From Pseudomonadota bacterium (lineage in GTDB: Bacteria; Pseudomonadota; Gammaproteobacteria; Burkholderiales; Burkholderiaceae_B), in assembly GCA_023422555.1 (NCBI GenBank), contig JAFAGQ010000132.1, positions 1 through 8,624 on the forward strand: a stretch of DNA of 8,624 nt. Direction: 5' to 3'. The notes under the pieces are model-generated. The model had not been told where the DNA came from and did not search any database. It saw only the letters and a program-made list of their open reading frames with translations. Below, piece after piece: positions 1-6,402 of the stretch (the stretch's first letter is position 1; each line of letters opens with the position of its first letter). The translations under genes and the position numbers were made by a program.

Positions 1-3
1 AAC

Positions 4-33
4 TGGACTTTGTCATTCAGCTTCACATATAAT
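4..33 (+). promoter_or_regulatory. Sigma-70 promoter of the tRNA-Thr gene
   Basis: A perfect -10 hexamer TATAAT lies at 28-33. A 4-of-6 match to the -35 consensus (TGGACT, 4-9) sits upstream with an 18-nt spacer. The predicted start of transcription is near 40, which leaves only a 2-4 nt leader before the tRNA at 43. The pyrimidine-rich stretch after the -10 (34-42) contains no competing signal. The spacing is acceptable but the -35 is imperfect, so the -10 is the stronger part of the call. Confidence 0.7.
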
Positions 34-42
34 CTTTCTTTC

Positions 43-118
43 GCCGGTTTAGCTCAGTTGGTAGAGCAGCTGATTTGTAATCAGAAGGTCGAGGGTTCAA
101 CTCCTTTAACCGGCACCA
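43..118 (+). tRNA. tRNA-Thr, anticodon UGU
   Basis: The 76 nt fold as a full cloverleaf. The acceptor arm GCCGGTT (43-49) pairs with AACCGGC (108-114), followed by discriminator A115 and an encoded CCA at 116-118. The D arm has the usual AGCTCAGTTGGTAGAGC form. The anticodon loop TTTGTAA (74-80) presents TGT at 76-78, which reads ACA and other ACN threonine codons. The stem around it has four Watson-Crick pairs and one G-A mismatch at its top. The T arm carries TTCAACT, with two G-U pairs in the stem. It sits alone behind its own promoter and ahead of a strong terminator, so it is probably transcribed as a single-tRNA unit. Confidence 0.96.
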
Positions 119-126
119 GAATTACC

Positions 127-175
127 AAAAACCCCGCGATTTTTCAGCCTTTGGCTCAGGAATCGCGGGGTTTTT
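127..175. terminator. Bidirectional Rho-independent terminator between tRNA-Thr and the cobalamin adenosyltransferase gene
   Basis: A 15-bp perfect inverted repeat runs from 127-141 (AAAAACCCCGCGATT) to 161-175 (AATCGCGGGGTTTTT). The loop contains a further small AGCC/GGCT helix (146-149 with 153-156). Read on the plus strand, the GC-rich stem ends in TTTTT and terminates the tRNA. Read on the minus strand, the A-tract becomes the T-tail for the convergent adenosyltransferase gene that ends at 210. Symmetry and position between convergent units support a shared terminator. Confidence 0.92.
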
Positions 176-209
176 GCCGTTTGAGGCTTAGCGGTCATTC
201 AGCACGTAC

Positions 210-761
210 CTACTGTTCGGCCGCCTGCCAGAAAATATCACTTCGGCCATCTCGCTGGTTGAGCGTGCGCGCAACAATAAAAAGACAGTCTGACAGCCGG
301 TTCAGATAATGCCTGGCTGCATCGCTGACAGGAGCGGCTGCGTTCAGCGCTACTACGCTGCGCTCAGCACGGCGACACACACTGCGGCAGACATGAGCCT
401 GCGCCGCACTGTGACAGCCGCCGGGCAGAATGAACTCGCGCAAAGAGGGCAAAGAGACCTGCATGGATTGCGCCGCCTCTTCCAGTGCCAGCACATGGGA
501 TTCGTTCAGCGTGACATAGCCGGGAACGCTGAGTTCTGCACCCAGATCGAACAGCCGATGCTGTACCTGCTGCAGCAGGCTGGCAATATCTTCAGACAGG
601 GCGCCTGCACTGACCAGCAGACCAATCTGGCTATTGAGCTCATCGACATCGCCAATGGCATGTATGCGCAGGTCAGCTTTGGATATGCGGGTACCATCTC
701 CGAGGGCGGTATTGCCATCATCGCCGGTTTTGGTAATGATTGAAGTCAGTCTGTCGGTCAT
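210..761 (-). CDS. PduO-type cob(I)alamin adenosyltransferase (ATP:cob(I)alamin / cob(I)yrinic acid a,c-diamide adenosyltransferase)
   Basis: This cytosolic enzyme of 183 aa moves the 5'-deoxyadenosyl group of ATP onto reduced corrinoid, giving adenosylcobalamin. The PduO/MMAB family signatures are all present in order. The ATP-binding N-terminus TKTGDDGNT is at residues 10-18. DELNSQIG is at 40-47, FDLGAEL at 71-77 and FILPGG at 110-115. The conserved helix AHVCRSVCRRAER is at 122-134 and LNRLSDCLFIVAR at 153-165. The length is normal for the family, which acts as a trimer. The start gives the usual short lead before TKTGDDG, although the upstream sequence (ATCTGGCCCCCT) has no Shine-Dalgarno. 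It stands alone: no cobalamin synthesis, transport or B12-dependent enzyme gene is in view. It is not in an operon with the MesD cluster, because a plus-strand gene lies between them. The family call is secure; which corrinoid it serves is not visible. Confidence 0.93.
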   Translation of the reverse strand: MTDRLTSIITKTGDDGNTALGDGTRISKADLRIHAIGDVDELNSQIGLLVSAGALSEDIASLLQQVQHRLFDLGAELSVPGYVTLNESHVLALEEAAQSMQVSLPSLREFILPGGCHSAAQAHVCRSVCRRAERSVVALNAAAPVSDAARHYLNRLSDCLFIVARTLNQRDGRSDIFWQAAEQ

Positions 762-937
762 AGGGGGCCAGATTCGTCTTATGGTAATGGATTGCGAATG
801 TCATTGTATCGCGCCCTGACGCCAGGCTTGCCACGGGTTGCACTGAAGTGCACCGTAACGAACATCGTATGTCTGATGGCCCCGGAGCGGGCTTTTATCC
901 TAAAATAAAGGCTGATTTGACATATCTGGAGATACGC

Positions 938-1234
938 ATGAAAAAGTCTATTGCAGCCGTGATGCTGGGCCTGTCTGTTGCCGTGGCCGCTGGCGGTATT
1001 GCCCATGCCCAGGAAACAACCGGCAAGGGTAGCGGAGAGGTGCGGCGTATCCAGCCTGATCAGGGAAAAATCGCCATCAAGCAAGGTGCGATCAGCGACC
1101 TGAAGCTACCCGAAATGACGCTGTCCTACAAAATCGATCCCAGCCTGCTCAAAGACATCAAGCCGGGTGATTCCGTCAGTTTTACGGCAGAACGGGTAGG
1201 GAAGGATTACGTGATCAAGGAAATCAGTAATTAA
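938..1234 (+). CDS. Exported small CusF-like (copper-binding-domain) protein with degenerate metal site
   Basis: The protein has 98 aa with a clear Sec signal peptide (MKK, a hydrophobic core, then AHA cut near residue 24), so it is probably periplasmic. The mature part matches the CusF/copper-binding fold: GEVRRI, a central IAIKQGAISDLKLPEMTL segment, then IKPGDSVSF and a final strand. In E. coli CusF the Cu/Ag ligands are His, Trp, Met and Met, within HEPIAAVNWPEMTM. Aligned here the positions read Gln, Leu, Met and Leu, so only one ligand remains. It may keep the fold without binding copper in the CusF manner. The start at 938 is chosen over the in-frame 848 ATG because of GGAG at 928-931, 6 nt before the ATG, and because it places the signal peptide at the N-terminus. 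No cusCBA-like efflux gene is nearby. The fold call is fairly firm; the function is unknown. Confidence 0.78.
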   Translation: MKKSIAAVMLGLSVAVAAGGIAHAQETTGKGSGEVRRIQPDQGKIAIKQGAISDLKLPEMTLSYKIDPSLLKDIKPGDSVSFTAERVGKDYVIKEISN

Positions 1235-1315
1235 CGACAGCCGATCCTGCTTTTTGCAGGCCATACGGTCAATTTAAGCGCCCGGCAGTCACTCCATGAC
1301 AGTCAGGACTAGCTT

Positions 1316-1825
1316 TCAAACAGCGCAAGGCTTCGCGATATTGTGATACTGGCCTTTGAAATACAGCAAAGGCCGCAAGGATTCGCCTTCTTGCAGATTT
1401 AGCGCCTTCACCTCCCCGATGACGATCACGTGATCGCCGGCTGTGTGCTCGGCATGGACTTCGCAATCCAGCCAGTGGAGGCTGCCGGCAAGAATCGGGC
1501 AGCCCAGTGGAGATGGCTGCCACTCTACGTCCCGCCATTTGTCCGCGCCGCGTCGGGCGAATTGATTGGAAATCGCTACTTGCTCGTCTGACAAAATATT
1601 GACCGCGAATCGACCTGTCTGGCGAATTTTGGCATAGCTGGCAGAACCTGCCATCACATTAAACGATACCAGTGGCGGGCTTAAGGACACGCTATGAAAC
1701 GACTGGCAGGTGAAACCGATGGGCTCGTCTTCGATTCGTGATGTGATCACCGTTATACCGGATGCGTAATGCCCGAGAGCCTCACGAAAACGCGAAGGTT
1801 CAATCGCGCTAGTGGGAAGTAACAT
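1316..1825 (-). CDS. Flavin reductase-like FMN-binding domain protein, likely partner of the MesXD system
   Basis: The protein has 169 aa and belongs to the short-chain flavin reductase family (HpaC/NtaB/RutF type), which uses NAD(P)H to make free reduced FMN or FAD for a partner oxygenase. Family segments in order are FREALGHYASGITVIT (13-28), GFTCQSFHSVSLSPPLVSF (37-55), FAVNILSDEQ (73-82), GDHVIVIGEV (130-139) and the C-terminal PLLYFKGQY (152-160). There is no signal peptide or membrane segment, so it is cytosolic. It lies downstream of mesX and mesD on the same strand, 131 nt after the mesD stop. The ATG is the only reasonable start, since an in-frame TGA lies eight codons upstream, but it has no visible Shine-Dalgarno. 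Context suggests it supplies reduced flavin to the oxygen-dependent MesX/MesD reaction. An unrelated oxygenase elsewhere remains possible. Confidence 0.88.
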   Translation of the reverse strand: MLLPTSAIEPSRFREALGHYASGITVITSRIEDEPIGFTCQSFHSVSLSPPLVSFNVMAGSASYAKIRQTGRFAVNILSDEQVAISNQFARRGADKWRDVEWQPSPLGCPILAGSLHWLDCEVHAEHTAGDHVIVIGEVKALNLQEGESLRPLLYFKGQYHNIAKPCAV

Positions 1826-1875
1826 ATGGGGATTGAATGACTGGGTTCAGTTTGATTGCGCTAAGGAAAGATAAC

Positions 1876-1891
1876 CTGGCAATGCTGCCAG
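1876..1891 (-). terminator. Possible attenuating hairpin between mesD and the flavin reductase gene
   Basis: A perfect 6-bp stem CTGGCA/TGCCAG encloses a 4-nt loop. On the minus strand it is followed by GTTATCTTTCCTT, a T-rich but interrupted tail. It sits in the 131-nt gap after mesD, so it could partly uncouple the flavin reductase from the mesXD transcript. The stem is short and the tail is not a clean U-run, so full termination is doubtful. Confidence 0.3.
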
Positions 1892-1956
1892 ACATCAATC
1901 CTTAACGAGTTTCTGGTCGCCACGAGCGGCCCGCAACGACAATGTATGTCCGAGAA

Positions 1957-2997
1957 TCAGTTGGAAATTTCTCTGCGGACGATTTCTGCGCCAGCGCTCA
2001 AAGCACTCAGCTTGCCTCTGGCGACGCTGCGGGACAAAGGAGCCATGCCGCAGTTGGTGCAGGGATAGAGCTTATCTGCGTCGACGAATTGAAGCGCTTT
2101 GCGGAGCGTGTCAGCGACTTGCTCGGGCGTTTCGATTGTGTTCGTGGCTACATCAATCGCACCGACCATGACTTTTTTACCGCGAATCAGTTCGATCAGG
2201 TCCATGGGAACGTGTGAATTCTGGCATTCGAGCGAAACCATGTCGATAGCGGACTTCTGCAGCTTGGGAAATGCTTCTTCGTATTGTCGCCATTCTGATC
2301 CCAGTGTTTTTTTCCAGTCCGTATTCGCTTTAATACCATAGCCATAGCAAATGTGAACAGCGGTTTCGCACTTGAGTCCTTCAATGGCTTTTTCCAGCGT
2401 GGCGACGCCCCAATCATTCACTTCATCAAAGAACACATTGAATGCAGGCTCGTCGAACTGAATGATATCAACACCCGCCGCCTCCAGCTCTCTGGCTTCC
2501 TGATTCAAAATCCTGGCAAACTCCCAGGCCAGCTTTTCGCGGCTTTTGTAGTGGGCGTCATAAAGGGTATCAATCATTGTCATGGGGCCTGGCAATGCCC
2601 ATTTGATGGGTTGATTGGTCTGTGAGCGCAGAAATTTGGCATCTTCAACAAACACGGGTTTGCGTCGCGCCACGGCACCCACGACCGATGGGACGCTTGC
2701 GTCATAACGATCTCGAATTTTAACGGTCTTGCGGTTTTCAAAATCCACACCGTCCAGGTGTTCGATGAACGTAGTCACGAAATGCTGCCGTGTTTGTTCG
2801 CCGTCGCTGACAATATCAATGCCGGCGTGCTGTTGTTCCTGCAGGGACAGACGCAAGGCATCCTGCTTGCCTTCAACTAATCCTTCCTCCTGCAATTTCC
2901 AGGGTGACCAGAGTTTTTCAGGTTCTGCGAGCCAGGAGGGCTTAGGCAGGCTGCCGGCGGTAGATGTAGGTAATCGTTTTTTCACATTTGTAGCCAT
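1957..2997 (-). CDS. mesD: MesD-type core methionine synthase (folate-independent; MetE C-terminal domain homologue)
   Basis: The protein has 346 aa and corresponds only to the catalytic C-terminal barrel of cobalamin-independent methionine synthase; MetE itself is about 750 aa with a folate-binding N-terminal half. It methylates homocysteine to methionine in the cytosol. The MetE zinc/homocysteine ligands are all present: His215 and Cys217 (AVHICYG), Glu257 (MVSLEC) and Cys316 (YPCTNCGM). LPGPMTM (135-141) and QFDEPAF (180-186) match MetE substrate-site motifs. An adjacent DUF1852 gene identifies it as MesD, the aerobic family shown genetically to need neither 5-methyltetrahydrofolate nor cobalamin but to require DUF1852 and oxygen. 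A Shine-Dalgarno AAGGA (3014-3010) overlaps the mesX stop and lies 12 nt before the ATG, so the two genes are probably co-transcribed and perhaps translationally coupled. It is a complete gene, not a truncated metE. Confidence 0.9.
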   Translation of the reverse strand: MATNVKKRLPTSTAGSLPKPSWLAEPEKLWSPWKLQEEGLVEGKQDALRLSLQEQQHAGIDIVSDGEQTRQHFVTTFIEHLDGVDFENRKTVKIRDRYDASVPSVVGAVARRKPVFVEDAKFLRSQTNQPIKWALPGPMTMIDTLYDAHYKSREKLAWEFARILNQEARELEAAGVDIIQFDEPAFNVFFDEVNDWGVATLEKAIEGLKCETAVHICYGYGIKANTDWKKTLGSEWRQYEEAFPKLQKSAIDMVSLECQNSHVPMDLIELIRGKKVMVGAIDVATNTIETPEQVADTLRKALQFVDADKLYPCTNCGMAPLSRSVARGKLSALSAGAEIVRREISN

Positions 2998-3012
2998 GTC
3001 GTTTTTGAGTCC

Positions 3013-3996
3013 TTAAAGGCTGTAGTTAGCGGACCATTGTTCAAGAATCGCCCGGTATGGTTTTATAAAATGCTCTTCGGCATACTTCCCTTGCTCGATA
3101 GCCAGCCGGCTGCGTTCCTCCCGATCATAAACAATACGGGTCAGGGAATAATCCTGGTGCTTCAGACTTGGCTGATAGGATTTTCCTGCCACTGAGTTGG
3201 CGTTATATATCTCGGGTCGGTAAATTTTCTGGAATGTGTCCATCGTGCTGATGGTGCTGATCAGCTCAAGATTGGTGTAATCACACAGCAAATCGCCGGA
3301 GAAGTAAAAAGCCAGTGGTGCTGCGCTATTCGCAGGCATGAAGTAGCGGACCTTCATTCCCATTTTTTTGAAGTACTCGTCAGTTAATGAATATTCATCC
3401 TGGTGGTACTCGATCCCCAGCACGGGATGCTGATTCTCGGTTCGATGATAGGTCTTGCTGCTGGAAACGCTCAGGCAGATAACGGGAGGCTTGCTGAAGT
3501 TCTCTTTGTATGTATTCGAATTGACGAAACATTTAAACAACTTGCCATGCAGGTCGCCAAAATTGTCTGGCGTATTGAATCCAGGCTGGCTCTTGGTATG
3601 TTCCGGCAGCACCACGCTGAAATCGTAATCGCGCACGTAAGAGGAAAAGTTGTTTCCTACAATACCTTCAATACGTTCGTTGGTTTTGCGATCAAGAACG
3701 CTGGTCTTCAATATTTCAATGACGGGAAGAGCGCTGTCACCGATCTGGTCTTCAAAGCGCATTTCAACCGAAATAATTTCAAGATTGACGCTATAGCGAT
3801 CGCCTTTGGGATTGTCCCAATGCGCCAGGGCATTGAAACGGTTATCAATCATCTTAAGAGTGTTGCGCAGATTCTCCTGACGATTTTCTCCCCTTGCGAG
3901 ATTGGCGAAATTGGTGGTGATTCGTGTATTGCCAGAAGGACAATAGTCCTCATTGAAACAAGTGCTGTTGATGGCAAATGTAAACTTTTTACTCAT
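3013..3996 (-). CDS. mesX: MesX, DUF1852 protein required for MesD methionine synthase
   Basis: This cytosolic-looking protein of 327 aa has no signal peptide or membrane segment. I recognise it as DUF1852 from its length, its overall sequence and its place directly upstream of mesD (15 nt apart). DUF1852 has been shown to be necessary for MesD activity, but its reaction is not known to me. Visible traits are a conserved-looking RDYDFSVVLPEH (122-133) and a histidine cluster, His184, His190 and His198 with Glu196 (YHRTENQHPVLGIEYH). This could be a metal or cofactor site, which is inference only. A tyrosine- and aromatic-rich C-terminal half follows. The start at 3996 has only a weak ribosome site (AGCAGATCACA before ATG). 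It is the first gene of the minus-strand cluster mesX-mesD-flavin reductase, with a candidate MetR box about 140 nt upstream. Confidence 0.88.
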   Translation of the reverse strand: MSKKFTFAINSTCFNEDYCPSGNTRITTNFANLARGENRQENLRNTLKMIDNRFNALAHWDNPKGDRYSVNLEIISVEMRFEDQIGDSALPVIEILKTSVLDRKTNERIEGIVGNNFSSYVRDYDFSVVLPEHTKSQPGFNTPDNFGDLHGKLFKCFVNSNTYKENFSKPPVICLSVSSSKTYHRTENQHPVLGIEYHQDEYSLTDEYFKKMGMKVRYFMPANSAAPLAFYFSGDLLCDYTNLELISTISTMDTFQKIYRPEIYNANSVAGKSYQPSLKHQDYSLTRIVYDREERSRLAIEQGKYAEEHFIKPYRAILEQWSANYSL

Positions 3997-4421
3997 TGTG
4001 ATCTGCTGCCCTGATTCCTAAAATAAAACTCGCATCCATTGATCCGACGCTACTCAGATTTATTGTTCTGATTTCAGTAGCTATGACATTTGTGATGCAT
4101 GGGACGCAGTGTAAGCTGCGTTAATCACAATTAAGATGAATTTATTTCATTGACTCGTTGGTTTAATTCATAGAGTGGTGAGCCCGCCTCTTAACAACGT
4201 TTATCGTCTTCTTCTAGACAAGGCCATTGATGTAGGGCTAGCCACGGTCATAGAGTACTCACTAAATTGCATCAAGCAGGTTTGCTCAGGCAGTGTCAAC
4301 ACATATAAGCTAAACCGTGCAGGCTGTAGCGGTGGTACATTTAAATCTCTGCAATTCAACCAACTATCTTTTGCAAATAGCCAATAAATCAAATTCGTAT
4401 TCAGTGAGGAGAAAATATTCA
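3997..4421. other. 425-nt divergent intergenic region between mesX and the P1 peptidase gene
   Basis: No supportable gene lies here. The mesX-proximal part (3997-4150) holds a MetR-type dyad (4137-4149), an ACGCAG/CTGCGT hairpin (4104-4109 with 4116-4121, 6-nt loop) and a longer imperfect hairpin. The latter pairs 4049-4058 with 4067-4070 and 4076-4081, with a 5-nt bulge. The rest, roughly 4151-4421, is AT-rich (20 G+C of 60 bases in 4381-4440) and contains open frames of about 70 codons on both strands that resemble no family I know. A Shine-Dalgarno GAGGAG (4406-4411) serves the plus-strand peptidase. I could not pick a convincing sigma-70 promoter for either gene. Confidence 0.6.
4137..4149. 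promoter_or_regulatory. Candidate MetR (LysR-type) binding site upstream of mesX
   Basis: TGAATTTATTTCA is an exact match to the MetR consensus TGAA-N5-TTCA, and the dyad extends one more pair on each side (A4136/T4150). It lies 141 nt upstream of the mesX start. MetR activates metE, metH and related genes in response to homocysteine in gammaproteobacteria, and similar sites occur in other proteobacteria. An eight-base match is expected by chance only about 0.13 times in a window this size, so the location is suggestive but not proof. No metR gene is in view. Confidence 0.5.
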
Positions 4422-5657
4422 ATGCGTGCTATCCAACATTTACCGATTATTATTTCAATTGTCGCTACTGTCGTTTTGTCTACCGACACTTATGCTAATA
4501 ACTCTGCCGAACGTCCAAGAGCTCGTGACATTGGAATTATTAACGGGGTACTTTCACCAGGGAAGTTAAATGCGATTACCGATGTGAATGGTGTACTGGT
4601 TGGTCAGACTACCTTGATCAAGGGAGACGATATTCGAACAGGCGTAACCGCGGTATTGCCACATTCCGGGAACCTTTTTCAAGAAAAAGTCCCTGCTGCA
4701 GCATATGTTGGCAACGGATTCGGAAAGCTTATAGGCACTACACAGATTGGTGAGCTTGGCGAAATTGAAACCCCTATATTGTTGACTAGCACTCTAAATG
4801 TTCCCAAAGTGGCCGATGCCCTGATTGACTGGATGCTGGATTTACCTGGCAATGAGGCAGTTCGATCTGTCAATCCGATAGTTGGAGAAACTAATGATGG
4901 AAAGCTGAATGACATTCGAGGACGCCATATAGGCAAGGAAGAAGTATTTGCGGCGATTAAGTCTGCAAAAAGCGGACCAGTAGAAGAAGGCGTGGTGGGT
5001 GCCGGCACAGGCACCATTGCGTTCGGCTTCAAGGGCGGTATCGGGACATCCTCCCGAGTAGTGCCGGAAAGCGCTGGCGGATATACGGTTGGTGTTCTTG
5101 TGCAAAGCAATTATGGAGGTGTTCTTACCATGAATGGAGCGCCGGTTGGCATAGAGCTTGGAAAGTATTATTTGAAAGAGGCGCTAGGGAAAGAACAAGC
5201 TGACAAGAATCCAGCAGGGGGCAATAATCTGCAGCACTCGAAAAAAATTTCGCTGGTCGATGTCAGTGATCGGGCAGACGGATCAATTATGATAATCGTC
5301 GCCACTGATGCCCCATTAGACTCACGGAATCTGGAGCGTATAGCCAAGCGGGCTATGCTGGGGCTGGCTCGAACAGGCTCCCCTGCAACTAATGGAAGTG
5401 GTGATTACGTGATTGCTTTCAGTACAGCCAGAGAAAATCGGATCACGGCGACCGAAGGTATTCGTACTCCTCAATTGTTGGCTAACGATTCCATGTCGCC
5501 ATTATTTCTGGCAACGGTAGAGGCAACAGAAGAAGCGATCTACAACTCGCTGCTGAAAGCAACCTCGGTGACTGGCGTGGACAATAATAAAGCGGAGGCT
5601 TTGCCCATAGACAAGACTGTTGAAATTCTGAAAAAATATGGTGCGGCAAAACAATAA
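4422..5657 (+). CDS. Exported P1-family (S58, DmpA-type) self-processing aminopeptidase
   Basis: The protein has 411 aa with an N-terminal signal sequence (hydrophobic residues 8-20, likely cut after YA at 25), so it is probably periplasmic. The body is DmpA/BapA-type, an N-terminal-nucleophile-like fold made as one chain and split by itself into two subunits. DmpA-family enzymes remove D- or L-residues, or beta-amino acids, from peptide N-termini. Expected features are present: ITDVNGVLVGQTTL (52-65), ETNDGKLNDI (156-165), GVVGAGTGTIAFGFKGGIG (190-208) and VGVLVQSNYGG (223-233). The beta-subunit start DGSIMIIVATDAPL (286-299) puts the predicted cleavage at Gly287-Ser288, with Ser288 as nucleophile. 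The frame is open upstream to 4317, but 4422 is chosen for GAGGAG at 4406-4411 and the signal peptide. Parts of the gene are AT-rich compared with hslU. Substrate specificity cannot be read from sequence. Confidence 0.92.
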   Translation: MRAIQHLPIIISIVATVVLSTDTYANNSAERPRARDIGIINGVLSPGKLNAITDVNGVLVGQTTLIKGDDIRTGVTAVLPHSGNLFQEKVPAAAYVGNGFGKLIGTTQIGELGEIETPILLTSTLNVPKVADALIDWMLDLPGNEAVRSVNPIVGETNDGKLNDIRGRHIGKEEVFAAIKSAKSGPVEEGVVGAGTGTIAFGFKGGIGTSSRVVPESAGGYTVGVLVQSNYGGVLTMNGAPVGIELGKYYLKEALGKEQADKNPAGGNNLQHSKKISLVDVSDRADGSIMIIVATDAPLDSRNLERIAKRAMLGLARTGSPATNGSGDYVIAFSTARENRITATEGIRTPQLLANDSMSPLFLATVEATEEAIYNSLLKATSVTGVDNNKAEALPIDKTVEILKKYGAAKQ

Positions 5658-5901
5658 TTTGCGTTGCTAAGCACAGTCACGGTATTGTTTTGCATCATTG
5701 GTTGCCCGAAAAGGTGTGCAAATCAAAGGAATCACTCCAAACCGTATCAACGCATTCCTGTAACGTTTGATAACCATAAAGCTGCGTCAGGAAAATTTTG
5801 TTGGCTAAAATCTTTGAGAATTCAATTAGCTGCTGTACCGAATTGCTCTCTCGCTTCACGCGGATGGGACAGAATCCTTTCGCGCACCTAAGGAAATCAG
5901 A
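5658..5901 (+). other. 244-nt spacer between the peptidase and tae4
   Basis: No gene, strong terminator or clear promoter is seen. A TAAAAT (5806-5811) could act as a -10 for the effector genes, but no matching -35 is at the right distance. The tae4 Shine-Dalgarno AAGGA is at 5890-5894, 7 nt before its ATG. The gap argues that tae4-tai4 is a separate unit from the peptidase gene. Confidence 0.45.
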
Positions 5902-6402
5902 ATGGCCAGACCATCGTTTAATACTGCCTGGGCGGCATCAATGCGTATTTATGACGCGACTGATTCTGCCAAGAAAGTCGCCGACACCATTGGTGGTAAC
6001 GTGGCTTTGAATGTCAAAAATCCAAATCCGAAAGAGCGCTGGGACAATACCTGCGCAGTCCGCATGAGTTATATCCTCAATCAGTCAGGATTTCCCGTGC
6101 CGAGGATTGCAGGTCAAACTGTTACTGGTGGTGACAACAGGCAGTATTTTTATCGCGTACGTGATCTGATTGCCTATTTGCGCACACAGTGGGGTGCGCC
6201 GGAAGTGGTCAGTTATCCGCCTGCCGGTGGCGGCGCACTGGCGGACAAGAAGGGGATTATCCTTTTTGAGGTCGAAGGCTGGAACGATGCGGCGGGACAC
6301 GCCACGATCTGGAACGGCAGCGGGTGTTATGACCATTGCTATTTCAACGAGCCGGATGCCAATTACCGCACGCCGAGAGCCAATTTCTGGAGTCTGCCGT
6401 GA
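5902..6402 (+). CDS. tae4: Type VI secretion amidase effector Tae4 (peptidoglycan endopeptidase)
   Basis: The protein has 166 aa, the usual Tae4 size, and lacks a signal peptide, as expected for a toxin delivered by a T6SS into a neighbour's periplasm. Tae4 is an NlpC/P60-like amidase that cuts the gamma-D-Glu-mDAP bond of the peptidoglycan stem. The N-terminus RPSFNTAWAAS (3-13) is typical. The catalytic Cys51 lies in WDNTCAVRMSYILN and His133 in AGHATIWNG. Asp144 in GCYDHCYFNE, 11 residues after the His, completes the probable triad. Cys142 and Cys146 flank the Asp and could form a disulfide. A good Shine-Dalgarno (AAGGA, 5890-5894) supports the start. The next gene is the cognate immunity gene and overlaps it by 4 nt. 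No vgrG, hcp, PAAR or T6SS core gene is nearby, so this is an orphan effector module. Confidence 0.95.
   Translation: MARPSFNTAWAASMRIYDATDSAKKVADTIGGNVALNVKNPNPKERWDNTCAVRMSYILNQSGFPVPRIAGQTVTGGDNRQYFYRVRDLIAYLRTQWGAPEVVSYPPAGGGALADKKGIILFEVEGWNDAAGHATIWNGSGCYDHCYFNEPDANYRTPRANFWSLP

Noticed and set aside
10..309. Open frame of 99 codons across the tRNA and terminator
   Set aside because: It runs through a tRNA gene and a strong terminator and has no ribosome site or homologue.
879..898. GCCC/GGGC hairpin followed by TTTTAT before the CusF-like gene
   Set aside because: The stem is only 4 bp with no transcript known to end there; too weak to call a terminator or attenuator.
1246..1260. CCTGC-TTTTT-GCAGG hairpin as a terminator for the CusF-like gene
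   Set aside because: The stem is only 5 bp and neither strand has a T-run after it.
1957..2997. Reading mesD as a truncated metE pseudogene
   Set aside because: It has a proper start, a ribosome site, intact catalytic residues and a DUF1852 partner, which fits a complete core synthase.
3403..4014. Plus-strand open frame of 203 codons opposite mesX
   Set aside because: It overlaps most of mesX in antisense, has no family resemblance and no ribosome site; mesX is supported by its neighbour.
3997..4160. A SAM riboswitch in the mesX leader
   Set aside because: Two hairpins are present, but I see no SAM-I or SAM-II style core by eye; a covariance-model search would be decisive.
4175..4422. Open frames of 70-73 codons on both strands, considered as a remnant of an insertion sequence
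   Set aside because: No transposase motif, terminal inverted repeat or target duplication could be found, so a mobile-element call is not supported.
5664..5891. Small open frame between the peptidase and tae4
   Set aside because: No Shine-Dalgarno, no recognisable motif, and atypical composition for a protein; treated as spacer.
6336..6398. Upstream ATG start for tai4
   Set aside because: It would add 21 residues before a well-formed signal peptide and lacks a ribosome site; the GTG at 6399 has both.
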